Assembly: GCF_019449275.2 (NCBI RefSeq)
Contig: NZ_JAHZQZ020000011.1
Location: 310,001-374,000, forward strand
Direction: 5' to 3'
Length of the DNA: 64,000 nt
Source of the DNA: Microbacterium sp. HD4P20
GTDB lineage: Bacteria > Actinomycetota > Actinomycetes > Actinomycetales > Microbacteriaceae
Shown here: positions 42,052-50,447 of the stretch, piece by piece
How the letters are laid out: each line of letters opens with the position of its first letter
Position numbering within the stretch: position 1 is the stretch's first letter
Made by a program: the position numbers and the translations under genes
Notes under the pieces: model-generated
What the model saw: the letters and a program-made list of their open reading frames with translations, nothing else
The model's database searches: none
Told to the model about the DNA's origin: nothing

Positions 42052-42971
42052 GACTCCACCTGCCTGCGGTTGAGGATGTAGAAGATGGGCAGGACGAGCG
42101 CGGTGACTACGACGAACAGGACGACGTTGCCTGCGGTCGACAGGCCGTAGAAGCCCGCCTGGTACTGCTTGTAGATCACCGATGCGATCACGTCGGAGGA
42201 GAAACCGGGCCCGCCACGGGTCATCGCCCAGATCAGGTCGAACGATCGCAGACCGCCGATGAGCGACAGCAGCACCACGGTGGCTGTGGCCGGCCGCACC
42301 AGCGGCAGCGTGATGGTGCGGAATCGCTGCCAGGCGCCGGCGCCGTCGACCTTCGCTGCTTCGAAGTACTCCTGCGGGATGGCGACGATGCCGGCCATGA
42401 AGATCAGCGTCGCGATGCCGACGCCCTTCCAGACATCGACGAGCGCGACCGACATCAGCGCCAGCGAGGGATCGGTGAGCCAGCCGGGGCCGTCGATACC
42501 GAAGACGGCGAGCGAGTTGTTGATGAGTCCGTCGAAGGGGTCCATCAGCACCTTGAAGGTGATGCCGACGCCGATCGTGGAGACCAGGACGGGGAAGAAG
42601 ATGGTCGACCTGAGGTAGCCGCGTCCCAGGATCGAGCCGGTCAGCAGGAGGGCGAGGCCAAGACCCAGGACCACCTTGAGGCCCGAGGTCACGAAGCCGA
42701 AGATGAACGTGTTGACGAAGCCCTGAACGAGCATCGGCTCGGTGAAGAACGTGACGTAGTTGTCGAAGCCGATGAACTGGACATCGAACAGCGACCATCT
42801 CGTGAGGCTGAAGTAGAACGAGGCGAAGGTCGGCACCGCGAAGAGCACGATGTAGAGGACCGCGGAGGGGATGTAGAACCACCTCGGGTACATGCCTTGA
42901 ATGCCCTTGCGCTTCCCGGTCGGCGGTGGGGCAGTGGTCTTCTCGCGCGGGCGTTCCGCGATGGTCGTCAT
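42048..42971 (-). CDS. Sugar ABC transporter permease, MalF type (rhamnoside importer)
   Basis: This is a 307-residue membrane protein. The N-terminal cytoplasmic tail is charged, followed by a first helix at YIPSAVLYIVLFAVPTFASF. The EAA loop is FEAAKVDGAGAWQRFRTITL near residue 200. It is separated from the binding-protein gene by a 96-bp gap with a GC-rich hairpin (42994-43021) and coupled to the MalG gene by a 4-bp overlap. Confidence 0.93.
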   Translation of the reverse strand: MTTIAERPREKTTAPPPTGKRKGIQGMYPRWFYIPSAVLYIVLFAVPTFASFYFSLTRWSLFDVQFIGFDNYVTFFTEPMLVQGFVNTFIFGFVTSGLKVVLGLGLALLLTGSILGRGYLRSTIFFPVLVSTIGVGITFKVLMDPFDGLINNSLAVFGIDGPGWLTDPSLALMSVALVDVWKGVGIATLIFMAGIVAIPQEYFEAAKVDGAGAWQRFRTITLPLVRPATATVVLLSLIGGLRSFDLIWAMTRGGPGFSSDVIASVIYKQYQAGFYGLSTAGNVVLFVVVTALVLPIFYILNRRQVES

Positions 42972-42993
42972 GTCATCTCCGTTGATGTCATCG

Positions 42994-43021
42994 GGGGCCG
43001 CGCCGCGTGCGACGCGACCCC
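42994..43021 (-). terminator. Hairpin between binding-protein and permease genes
   Basis: On the minus strand GGGGTCGCGTCGC pairs with GCGGCGCGGCCCC, with two G-U pairs, in the gap after the binding-protein gene. It has the same position as the hairpins at 3203 and 24001. No U-tract is present. Confidence 0.55.
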
Positions 43022-43067
43022 CTGATCCGACAGGTCGGGCTTGGCCCGGCAGGTCAGGCTCGGCTGG

Positions 43068-44378
43068 TCACCAGCCTTCGAGTCCGAGCTGCTGTGCCTG
43101 CTTGACGACATCATCGTCGTAGAGCGCCGCGCCGTCTTCCGCCGAGCGGATGCCGGAGCCGACCTCGACCGTGATGTTCTCGAGGTTCGGTCCCTTGATC
43201 GGGGACAGGAACTCCAGGGCCGGGTTGGTGTTGCCCTCGTCGAAGTACGGCTGCATGTCTTTCAGCAGACCCGGCACATCGTCGGGCAGAGTGCACGCGC
43301 TCGTGGCGAACGGCCCGCTGGGAACCATGACCTCGGTCTGGATCTCGCAGCCGCCGGGTTCGTTGATGAAGGCGACGAAGGTCTTGGCGGCCTCGAGCTT
43401 GTCGCCCTCGGTCGTCTTGGGGATGTACACCGCATTGGGCAGCCACACCGTGAGTTTGGTGTCCTCGGCGTTCTGGGCGGGCAGCGGGAAGACCCCGATG
43501 TTCTCCAGTTCGTCAGGGTAGTTCTGCTGGAAGGTCGTGACGATGCCGGTGAGGATGGGGTAATGCGCCCCTTCGCCGGTGGCGACCATGCGCGCGCCGT
43601 CGTCGTAGAGGGCGGAGGCGAAGTCCTCGTTCCACCAGCCGGCTTCATAGCCCGCCTGCTGGTTGGCGAAGCCGGCGAGCGCCGGCTCGTCGACGTACTT
43701 GCGCTCGCCGGCGGTGTAGGCCTCGGCCCAGTCCGGGTCCTGCGCGAGCACGTTCCCGAAGTCGCCGAGCACGAAGAGCTGGCTCGTCCAGGTGTCGCCG
43801 TAGGTCTGGATGACGGGCGCGATGCCGGCCGCTTTGATCGCCTCGTTGTTGGCTGCGAACTCGTCCCACGTCGTGGGCACTTCCAGACCGAGGTCGGCGT
43901 AGACCTGCTTGTTGTACACCACGGCGCCCGCCTGGGCAGAACCGAACGGAGCCCCGTAGATGCCGTTGTCCGTGGAGACGACCGGCTTCATCGTGTCGAT
44001 GAGGTCGCCGACCCACGGCTGGTCGTCGAGGGGTACAAGGGTCTGGTCGGGGTTGAGTGCCTGGAAGAGCGAGCCGGAGTTGTAGCCGAAGACGTCCTCC
44101 ATCTCACCCGTGGCCAGCTTCGTCTTGATCAGGTTGTCGCCCTCGGTGCCCGCGGGTTGGGTCTCGAGCCGGACGCTGATGTCGGGGTTCTCCGCCTCGA
44201 AGGCCTCGATGAGCGCTTCGGCGATCTCGACGTTCGTGCCGGTGCTCTGCGTGAGGAACGAGATCTCAACGGTGCCATCGGCGCCACCGCCGCCAGCGCC
44301 GCACGCGGCCAGTGGAAGCGCGAGTGCCGCGGCCCCCGCTGTGACCACGAGCAGTCTCCGAGTTCGGGTGCTCTTCAT
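43068..44378 (-). CDS. Sugar ABC transporter substrate-binding lipoprotein (rhamnoside importer)
   Basis: This is a 436-residue binding protein with a lipoprotein signal (ALALPLAACGAGG, lipobox LAAC). VEISFLTQSTGTNVEIAEAL at the mature N-terminus and IYGAPFGSAQAGAVVYNKQV in the middle fit SBP family 1. AAGGAGG precedes the ATG at 44378. A TTGAA-ACCA-TTCAA operator at 44467-44480 lies at its predicted transcription start. The two permeases follow on the same strand. The likely ligand is a rhamnose-containing oligosaccharide. Confidence 0.93.
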   Translation of the reverse strand: MKSTRTRRLLVVTAGAAALALPLAACGAGGGGADGTVEISFLTQSTGTNVEIAEALIEAFEAENPDISVRLETQPAGTEGDNLIKTKLATGEMEDVFGYNSGSLFQALNPDQTLVPLDDQPWVGDLIDTMKPVVSTDNGIYGAPFGSAQAGAVVYNKQVYADLGLEVPTTWDEFAANNEAIKAAGIAPVIQTYGDTWTSQLFVLGDFGNVLAQDPDWAEAYTAGERKYVDEPALAGFANQQAGYEAGWWNEDFASALYDDGARMVATGEGAHYPILTGIVTTFQQNYPDELENIGVFPLPAQNAEDTKLTVWLPNAVYIPKTTEGDKLEAAKTFVAFINEPGGCEIQTEVMVPSGPFATSACTLPDDVPGLLKDMQPYFDEGNTNPALEFLSPIKGPNLENITVEVGSGIRSAEDGAALYDDDVVKQAQQLGLEGW

Positions 44379-44466
44379 GCTTTACCTCCTTGTAAAGACG
44401 CTGCGGGTTGATCCGCCCGCGCTGCCGGATTCCTGGTGCTTCAGAACGGTGTGTCGATCATCGACG

Positions 44467-44516
44467 TTGAAACCATTCAACTCTCGTACGGTACGACGCT
44501 GCCGCGAGGTCGTCAA
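44467..44516 (-). promoter_or_regulatory. Promoter and operator of the rhamnoside importer
   Basis: On the minus strand TTGACG (44516-44511), 17 bp and TACCGT (44493-44488) precede the dyad TTGAATGGTTTCAA (44480-44467). The predicted start abuts the operator. The layout matches the rhaM promoter. Confidence 0.7.
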
Positions 44517-44546
44517 CAGTTGATGCCCAATCGAGCCGTCACGATC

Positions 44547-44597
44547 GTGTAACGGTCTACACTTTGGTTGACAAGCATCGTGAATCGTTTCACGATG
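44547..44597 (+). promoter_or_regulatory. Promoter and operators of the first GH78 gene
   Basis: TTGACA (44568-44573) is followed by the near-perfect palindrome ATCGTGAATCGTTTCACGAT (44577-44596). A weak -10, CACGAT, lies 17 bp after the -35. Just upstream is GTGTAACGGTCTACAC (44547-44562), which shares CGGTCTAC with the dyads in front of GH3. Two regulators may act here. Confidence 0.68.
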
Positions 44598-44679
44598 GAC
44601 TCACGCATCGGGCCCGCTACGGGCTCGACAACGATCGCCGACGCGGTGGCGAGGATGCCTCCGCCGAAAGGACACAGCC

Positions 44680-47364
44680 ATGACGGCTCTTCCCGCCGCC
44701 TCCGCGTTCGACTCCGCGACCCGCGTCGTCTCGCTCCGCACCCAGCATGGTCCCGGGCTGCTCGGGTTGCCGCGGCGGGGCCTCCGGCTGGATTGGCGTG
44801 CCGAGAGCGACGACGCCGATGCCCGCCTGATCGGGCTGCAGCTCGCCTCGGGCCCCGAGGGCGGCGAGCTCGTCGAGGCCGAGCCGATCGCCGGAGACAG
44901 CGGCGACGGCATCCGGATCGAGCAGGATCTCGAGCCGCGCGAGCGGCGTGCCTTTGCCGTGCGCGTGGCGACGACGAACGGCTGGTCGGCGTGGAGTGCG
45001 CCCCTCGTCGTCGAGGCGGGCGTCGACGGACCGGAGCTGGCCGCGAAGGTCATCGGCATCGACACCCCCGTCGACGGCCCGGTGCAGCTGCTGCGGCGCG
45101 AGTTCACGCTCTACGCGGCTCCCGCGGCCGCCCGGCTGCGACTGAGCGCCCTCGGCCTGGTCGACGCGTGGATCAACGGCGTCCGCGCGACCGATGCGCT
45201 CCTCACCCCGGGCTGGACCTCGTACCAGGAGCGCATCCTCGTCGACACGCTCGACGTCACCCCGCTCCTCCGCGCCGGCGCGAACGCGATCGTGCTGGCC
45301 GTCGCGGACGGCTGGTACCGCGGCAGCTTCGGCTTCGCGCGGCGCACCGCCATCTACGGCGATCGCACCGGCGCGCTGGCTCAGCTGGAGGCGGACGGAG
45401 AGACGGTGCTGATGACGGATGCCTCGTGGCGGGGCGGCCTCGGAGCGGTCCGAAGCGCCAGCATCTACGACGGCACCGAGACCGACCTGCGCCTCCACGA
45501 CCCTGCCATGCACGAACCCGGGTTCGCTGGCGACGGCTGGGCCGCGGCATCCGTCATCGATGTCGACCCCGCACGCTTCGAGCCCCGTTCGGCCCCGCCG
45601 GTGCGCGTGGTGGCGGAGCTGCCGATGAGCGTCGCGCCGCACGGCGGCCGCACCAGGCTGGACGGCGGCCAGAACATCTCCGGCTGGGTACGGCTCACCG
45701 TGCGCGGAACTGCCGGTGACGTCGTCACCGTCCGCCACGCCGAGGTGCTCGAGCCCTCGGGCGACCTGCACCTCACGGCGCTGCGGTCGGCGAAGGCCAC
45801 TGACGTCTATACGCTCGACCGCGACGGCGAGCATACGCTCGAGCCCGTTTTCACGTTCCACGGATTCCGGTACGCCGACGTCGAGGGGGCCGAGGTGGTC
45901 TCGGCGGTCGCGGTGGCGATCTCGAGCGACCTCGCCACGCGCAGCACGTTCACCTCGTCGCACGAGGCGCTGAATCGGTTCCATTCGAACGTGGTGTGGT
46001 CGCAGCGCGACAACTTCGTGTCGGTGCCGACCGACTGCCCCCAGCGTGACGAGCGCCTGGGGTGGACCGGCGACGCGCAGGCCTTCGCCGCCACCGCGAG
46101 CACGCTCATGGACTCCGAGGCGTTCTGGGCATCGTGGCTGCGCGATCTCGAGATCGACCAGACCGACGAGGGCGGCGTGCCCTCCGTCGTGCCCGACATC
46201 ATCCGCCCGCAGGACATCGTGATGCAGGACGGCTCCATCGAGAACATGGGCCGTGCCGGCTGGGCGGATGCTGCGACCATCGTGCCCTTCGCGGTATACG
46301 AGTCGTTCGGAGGTGCCGACATCCTGTCGCGCCAGCTCGACAGCATGCGACGCTGGGTCGAGCACCTGCGGCGCCGGGCGGGAGACGCGGTCGTGCTGCC
46401 GAGCGAGGGCTTCCAGTACGGGGACTGGCTCGACCCCGATGCGCCGGCCGATCGCCCGTGGGAGGCGAAGGTGTCGAGCGACTTCGTGTCGAACGCGTTC
46501 TACGTGCGCTCGGCCCGGCTGCTCGCCCGCGCCGAGCGCCTGGTCGGCGACGGCGGCCGAGCCGTCGAGTATGACGAGCTCGCCGACCGCGTGGCCGCGG
46601 CGACCTTCGAGCGCTGGGGCGAGGAGGCGATCGCCACCCAGACCGGTGCGGCGCTCGCCATCGAGTTCGGGCTCGCGCCCGCCGAGCGGCACGCCGACAT
46701 CGCCCGGGACCTCGCCGACGACGTCCGGCGCGAGAACGGCCGGATCGCCACCGGATTCCTCGGGACGCCGCTGGTGCTGTTCGCCCTCTCCCGCTTCGGT
46801 CACCTCGACGAGGCGTTCCTCATGGTGCTCCGGCGCGAGGCGCCGTCATGGCTGTACCAGGTCGACCGCGGAGCCACCACGGTGTGGGAGCGGTGGGACG
46901 CGATCCTCCCCGACGGGTCGATCCACTCCGGCGCCATGGACGCCGCGCCGACCGAGGGCGGACCCGAGAACACCGGGATGCTCTCGTTCAACCACTACGC
47001 CTATGGCGCGATGGTCGACTGGGTGTATCGCACCGTCGCGGGGCTCGCCCCCGATCCCGACGCACCCGGCTACCGCCGCGTGCATGTCGCGCCCCGCCCG
47101 GCGGCCGGTCTCGACCACGCCTCGGCGTCGATCGACACCCGCTTCGGCCGGCTCGGGATCGAGTGGCGGATCGAGGAGGAGGGCTTCGAGGCGACGCTCG
47201 AGGTGCCCTTCGGTGTCACCGCGACGCTCGACCTCCCGGTGACGGATGCCTCGACCGTCGTGGTCGACGGCGGTCCCGCGCCCGCCGAGCTCGGTCACGG
47301 CGTCCACCGCGTCTCGGCGACGGCGCCCGCCATCGCGCAGCCCCACGCGAGCGTGCCGGCCTGA
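44680..47364 (+). CDS. Alpha-L-rhamnosidase, GH78
   Basis: This is an 894-residue cytoplasmic enzyme (no signal peptide) releasing L-rhamnose from oligosaccharides. The N-terminal beta domains carry LGLVDAWINGVRATDALLTPG (about 155-175) and LDGGQNISGWVRL. The (alpha/alpha)6 catalytic barrel has the GH78 signature TDCPQRDERLGWTGDAQ (Asp452, Glu458). A C-terminal beta domain begins around 800 (YRRVHVAPRPAAGLDHA). GAAAGGA precedes the ATG. It is followed after 51 bp by a second GH78; the two probably differ in linkage preference. Confidence 0.94.
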   Translation: MTALPAASAFDSATRVVSLRTQHGPGLLGLPRRGLRLDWRAESDDADARLIGLQLASGPEGGELVEAEPIAGDSGDGIRIEQDLEPRERRAFAVRVATTNGWSAWSAPLVVEAGVDGPELAAKVIGIDTPVDGPVQLLRREFTLYAAPAAARLRLSALGLVDAWINGVRATDALLTPGWTSYQERILVDTLDVTPLLRAGANAIVLAVADGWYRGSFGFARRTAIYGDRTGALAQLEADGETVLMTDASWRGGLGAVRSASIYDGTETDLRLHDPAMHEPGFAGDGWAAASVIDVDPARFEPRSAPPVRVVAELPMSVAPHGGRTRLDGGQNISGWVRLTVRGTAGDVVTVRHAEVLEPSGDLHLTALRSAKATDVYTLDRDGEHTLEPVFTFHGFRYADVEGAEVVSAVAVAISSDLATRSTFTSSHEALNRFHSNVVWSQRDNFVSVPTDCPQRDERLGWTGDAQAFAATASTLMDSEAFWASWLRDLEIDQTDEGGVPSVVPDIIRPQDIVMQDGSIENMGRAGWADAATIVPFAVYESFGGADILSRQLDSMRRWVEHLRRRAGDAVVLPSEGFQYGDWLDPDAPADRPWEAKVSSDFVSNAFYVRSARLLARAERLVGDGGRAVEYDELADRVAAATFERWGEEAIATQTGAALAIEFGLAPAERHADIARDLADDVRRENGRIATGFLGTPLVLFALSRFGHLDEAFLMVLRREAPSWLYQVDRGATTVWERWDAILPDGSIHSGAMDAAPTEGGPENTGMLSFNHYAYGAMVDWVYRTVAGLAPDPDAPGYRRVHVAPRPAAGLDHASASIDTRFGRLGIEWRIEEEGFEATLEVPFGVTATLDLPVTDASTVVVDGGPAPAELGHGVHRVSATAPAIAQPHASVPA

Positions 47365-47415
47365 CGCCGGGCGGCAGCGCCATCAGAAGTCAGATCAGAG
47401 CATAGAAGGAGTGTC

Positions 47416-50244
47416 ATGAGCCAGCCGGCCACGCAGATCGTCATCGAAGCCCCCTACCGCAGCGACGTCGTCGCGACCGCGGCGCCGAGCCTCGGCTGGC
47501 GTACCGAGACCGCTACCCCCGACTGGCTGCAGCGGCATGCCGAGCTCGAGCTCACCCGCCCGGGCGGAGTCGAGACGCACCGCGTGGCGGGCCGAGCGGC
47601 GACCCAGGTGCCGTGGCCGTTCGCACCCCTCGCGCCGCGCGAGGAGGTCGTGCTCCGCGTGCGGGTGACCGGCGAGGACGACGTCGAGGGGTCGTGGAGC
47701 GAGCCCCGGCGCATCTTCGCCGGCTTCCTCGGCGACGGCGAGTGGGTGGCGTCGACGATCGGCTTGGCCGACCCCGCAGAGGAGGCGCAGCCGGCCTACC
47801 TGCGCGCCGAGTTCGAGATCGGCGGGCCGGTGCGACGGGCGACCCTGTACGCGACGGCCGTCGGGGTGTACCAGGCCGCGGTCAACGGCGCCGACGTCGA
47901 CGACCAGGTGATGAAGCCCGGGTGGACGCCGTACCGGGAGCGGACCGTGCACGAGACGACGGATGTCACGGCGCTGCTGACCGAGGGGACCAACGCCCTC
48001 GGGGTGCGCCTCGCCGGCGCCTGGGCGACCGAGCGGTTCGGCTTCCGCGGGAACGCGCACCGTCACTACGGCGATCAGCCGCGCTTCGCGGCGCAGCTGG
48101 TGATCGAGTACGCCGACGGGCACACCGAGACCGTCGCCACCGACTCGTCGTGGCGAGCCTTCACCGGACCCATCACCGCCAGCGGGCTGTACGCCGGGGA
48201 GGACTACGACGCCCGCCGTGCGCTCGGCGACGCGGGTGGTCGCGGGTACGCCGAGGCCGGTTTCGACGACGCGGACTGGGCGCCGGTCGCCGAGCACGAG
48301 CCGATCGCGGTGCCCGAGGCGCGGGTGTCGCCCTTCGTCCGGCGGATAGACGAATTGCCGGTGCGCGAGGTCATCACGACCCCGAGCGGCAAGACGGTGC
48401 TCGATTTCGGCCAGAACCTCGTGGGCCGTCTGCGCATCCGGGTCGCGGGCCCGGCGGGCACCGAGGTCACTCTCCGGCATGCCGAAGTGCTCGAGCACGG
48501 CGAGCTCGGCACGCGTCCGCTGCGAGCTGCCGCCGCGACAGATCACTACATCCTCTCCGGCGACGGGGTCGAGGTGTGGGAGCCGGAGTTCACCTTCCAC
48601 GGGTTCCGCTACGCGGAGATCTCCGGCTGGCCCGGCGAGTTCGACCCCTCCGACGTCACCGCGGTCGTCATCCACAGCGACATGGAGCGGACGGGCTGGT
48701 TCGAGGCATCCGATCCCCTCGTCGACCGCCTGCACGAGAACGTCGTCTGGGGTCTTCGGGGCAACTTCCTATACGTGCCGACCGACTGCCCGCAGCGCGA
48801 CGAGCGCCTGGGCTGGACCGGCGACATCCAGGTCTTCGCGCCGACCGCGAGCTTCCTTTACGACGTGCGCGGATTCCTCGACTCGTGGCTGCGCGATCTC
48901 GAGATCGAGCAGAACGACGGCGTCGTGCCGTTCGTGGTGCCGAACGTGCTGGGCGATCCGGCGCCGGCCGCTGCGTGGGGGGATGCCGCGACCATCGTGC
49001 CGTGGGTGCTCCACGAGCGCTACGCCGACACGGTGACGCTCGGGCGCCAGTACCGCAGCATGAAGGCGTGGACGGACGCGATCATCGAGATCGCCGGCCC
49101 GCGGCGCCTGTGGGAGGGCCGGTTCCAGTTCGGCGACTGGCTCGACCCCGACGCGCCGCCGCACCTGCCGGCGAACGCCAAGACCGACACCGACATCGTC
49201 GCGAGCGCGTATCTGTTCCGCTCCGCCGAGGCGGTCGCCCGGGCGGCGGCGCTGCTGGGCGACGATGATGACGCGGCCGAATACGGTCGTGTCGCGGAGG
49301 AAGTGCGAAACGCCTTCCTCGCGGAGTACGTGACGCCCGCGGGCCGCATGGTCTCGGACGCGCAGACGGCGTACGCGATGGCGATCGTCTTCGGCATCGC
49401 GCCGGCCGAGCAGCACGAGGTTCTGGGGGCCCGGCTCGCCGAGCTGACCCGTCAGTCGGGCTACCGCATCGGCACGGGGTTCGTCGGCACGCCGATCATC
49501 CAGGACGCGCTCACCCGGACCGGCCACCTCGAGACGGCGAGACGACTGCTGACGCAGACCGAGAACCCGTCGTGGTTGTATCCGGTGACGATGGGCGCGA
49601 CGACGATCTGGGAGCGGTGGGACTCGATGCTGCCCGACGGCACCATCAACCCCGGCGAGATGACGTCGTTCAACCACTACGCGCTCGGCGCCATCGCGGA
49701 CTGGCTGCATCGCGTGGTCGGCGGGCTCGCCCCCGACGCTCCGGGCTACCAGAGCCTCCGCATCGCGCCGCAGCCGCTGGCCGGTCTCGAGCACGCCGCG
49801 GCCGAGCACCTGACGCCCTTCGGCCGGGCGCGCGTCGAGTGGACGCGGCAGGGCGACAGGGTCCGCATCGAGGCGACGGTGCCGCCGAACACCACCGCGA
49901 CGGTCGACCTGCCGGACGGCCGATCGTTCGGGGTGGGCTCCGGCTCGCACTCGTGGGAGGTCGACGACGACGGGGCGCTGCCCGTGCCGCCGGCCGAGGT
50001 CGGGCTCGACTCGAGCCTCGCCGCCATCATCGACGACCCCGAGGCGTATGCCGCGGTGCTGGCGGCCATCGAAGCCGAGAGCCCCGAGAGCGCGCACGCC
50101 GTGCGGACGACCACGAAGTGGATGCCGGGCCGCCAGCTCCGGCAGGCGCTCTTCCAGCATGCCGGGCCCGAACTGCAACAGGCCGTCGCGGATCGCCTCG
50201 CCGAGCTGTCCGCCCGGCGTCAGGAGGAGCGCGTCGATGCCTGA
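47416..50244 (+). CDS. Alpha-L-rhamnosidase, GH78 (second copy, with C-terminal extension)
   Basis: This is a 942-residue cytoplasmic GH78. VGVYQAAVNGADVDDQVMKPG and LDFGQNLVGRLRIRVAGP mark the N-terminal beta domains, and TDCPQRDERLGWTGDIQ (Asp457, Glu463) the catalytic barrel. The classical C-terminal domain ends near residue 850. About 80 further, mainly helical, residues follow (AIIDDPEAYAAVLAAIEAES, QLRQALFQHAGPELQQAVAD); the first copy lacks them. GAAGGAG precedes the ATG. It is co-directional with GH78 copy one and diverged enough to be an old duplication or separate acquisition. Confidence 0.94.
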   Translation: MSQPATQIVIEAPYRSDVVATAAPSLGWRTETATPDWLQRHAELELTRPGGVETHRVAGRAATQVPWPFAPLAPREEVVLRVRVTGEDDVEGSWSEPRRIFAGFLGDGEWVASTIGLADPAEEAQPAYLRAEFEIGGPVRRATLYATAVGVYQAAVNGADVDDQVMKPGWTPYRERTVHETTDVTALLTEGTNALGVRLAGAWATERFGFRGNAHRHYGDQPRFAAQLVIEYADGHTETVATDSSWRAFTGPITASGLYAGEDYDARRALGDAGGRGYAEAGFDDADWAPVAEHEPIAVPEARVSPFVRRIDELPVREVITTPSGKTVLDFGQNLVGRLRIRVAGPAGTEVTLRHAEVLEHGELGTRPLRAAAATDHYILSGDGVEVWEPEFTFHGFRYAEISGWPGEFDPSDVTAVVIHSDMERTGWFEASDPLVDRLHENVVWGLRGNFLYVPTDCPQRDERLGWTGDIQVFAPTASFLYDVRGFLDSWLRDLEIEQNDGVVPFVVPNVLGDPAPAAAWGDAATIVPWVLHERYADTVTLGRQYRSMKAWTDAIIEIAGPRRLWEGRFQFGDWLDPDAPPHLPANAKTDTDIVASAYLFRSAEAVARAAALLGDDDDAAEYGRVAEEVRNAFLAEYVTPAGRMVSDAQTAYAMAIVFGIAPAEQHEVLGARLAELTRQSGYRIGTGFVGTPIIQDALTRTGHLETARRLLTQTENPSWLYPVTMGATTIWERWDSMLPDGTINPGEMTSFNHYALGAIADWLHRVVGGLAPDAPGYQSLRIAPQPLAGLEHAAAEHLTPFGRARVEWTRQGDRVRIEATVPPNTTATVDLPDGRSFGVGSGSHSWEVDDDGALPVPPAEVGLDSSLAAIIDDPEAYAAVLAAIEAESPESAHAVRTTTKWMPGRQLRQALFQHAGPELQQAVADRLAELSARRQEERVDA

Positions 50245-50305
50245 CCCCGACCCGCGGCCGGCGAGCTCGGGGCTCGCGGCGGTCGCTCCGCAGGAGAACG
50301 GGGCT

Positions 50306-50341
50306 TCCACAGGAGGAATTCGCGGGGATTCGTCCTGTGGA
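50306..50341 (+). terminator. Hairpin after the GH78 pair
   Basis: TCCACAGGA (50306-50314) and TCCTGTGGA (50333-50341) are perfect inverted arms. Inner GAAT/ATTC pairing extends the stem with one G-G mismatch around an 8-base loop. It lies 61 bp after the second GH78 stop and before the lacI promoter region, and probably terminates the rhamnosidase transcript. Confidence 0.55.
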
Positions 50342-50447
50342 GGGCCGGTTGACCTGTTGGACGGTAGGGATGCTGCGGCTCGGCGCGGGTCGTGCCCTAC
50401 ACTCGCGGACAGCGACCCGCACACGCGGGGATGACGGGGTTGGTGAC

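Larger units (their letters stand above)
44379..44679. promoter_or_regulatory. Divergent control region between the rhamnoside importer and GH78 genes
   Basis: This 301-bp gene-free stretch holds both promoters described separately (44467-44516 leftward, 44547-44597 rightward). The remaining ~80 bp on each side are ordinary leader sequence. I see no further repeat or RNA structure in it. Confidence 0.7.

Noticed and set aside
49572..50447. Upstream extension of the LacI at 50448 into the GH78 gene
   Set aside because: It overlaps the 3' part of GH78 in another frame, and the HTH begins right after ATG 50448.
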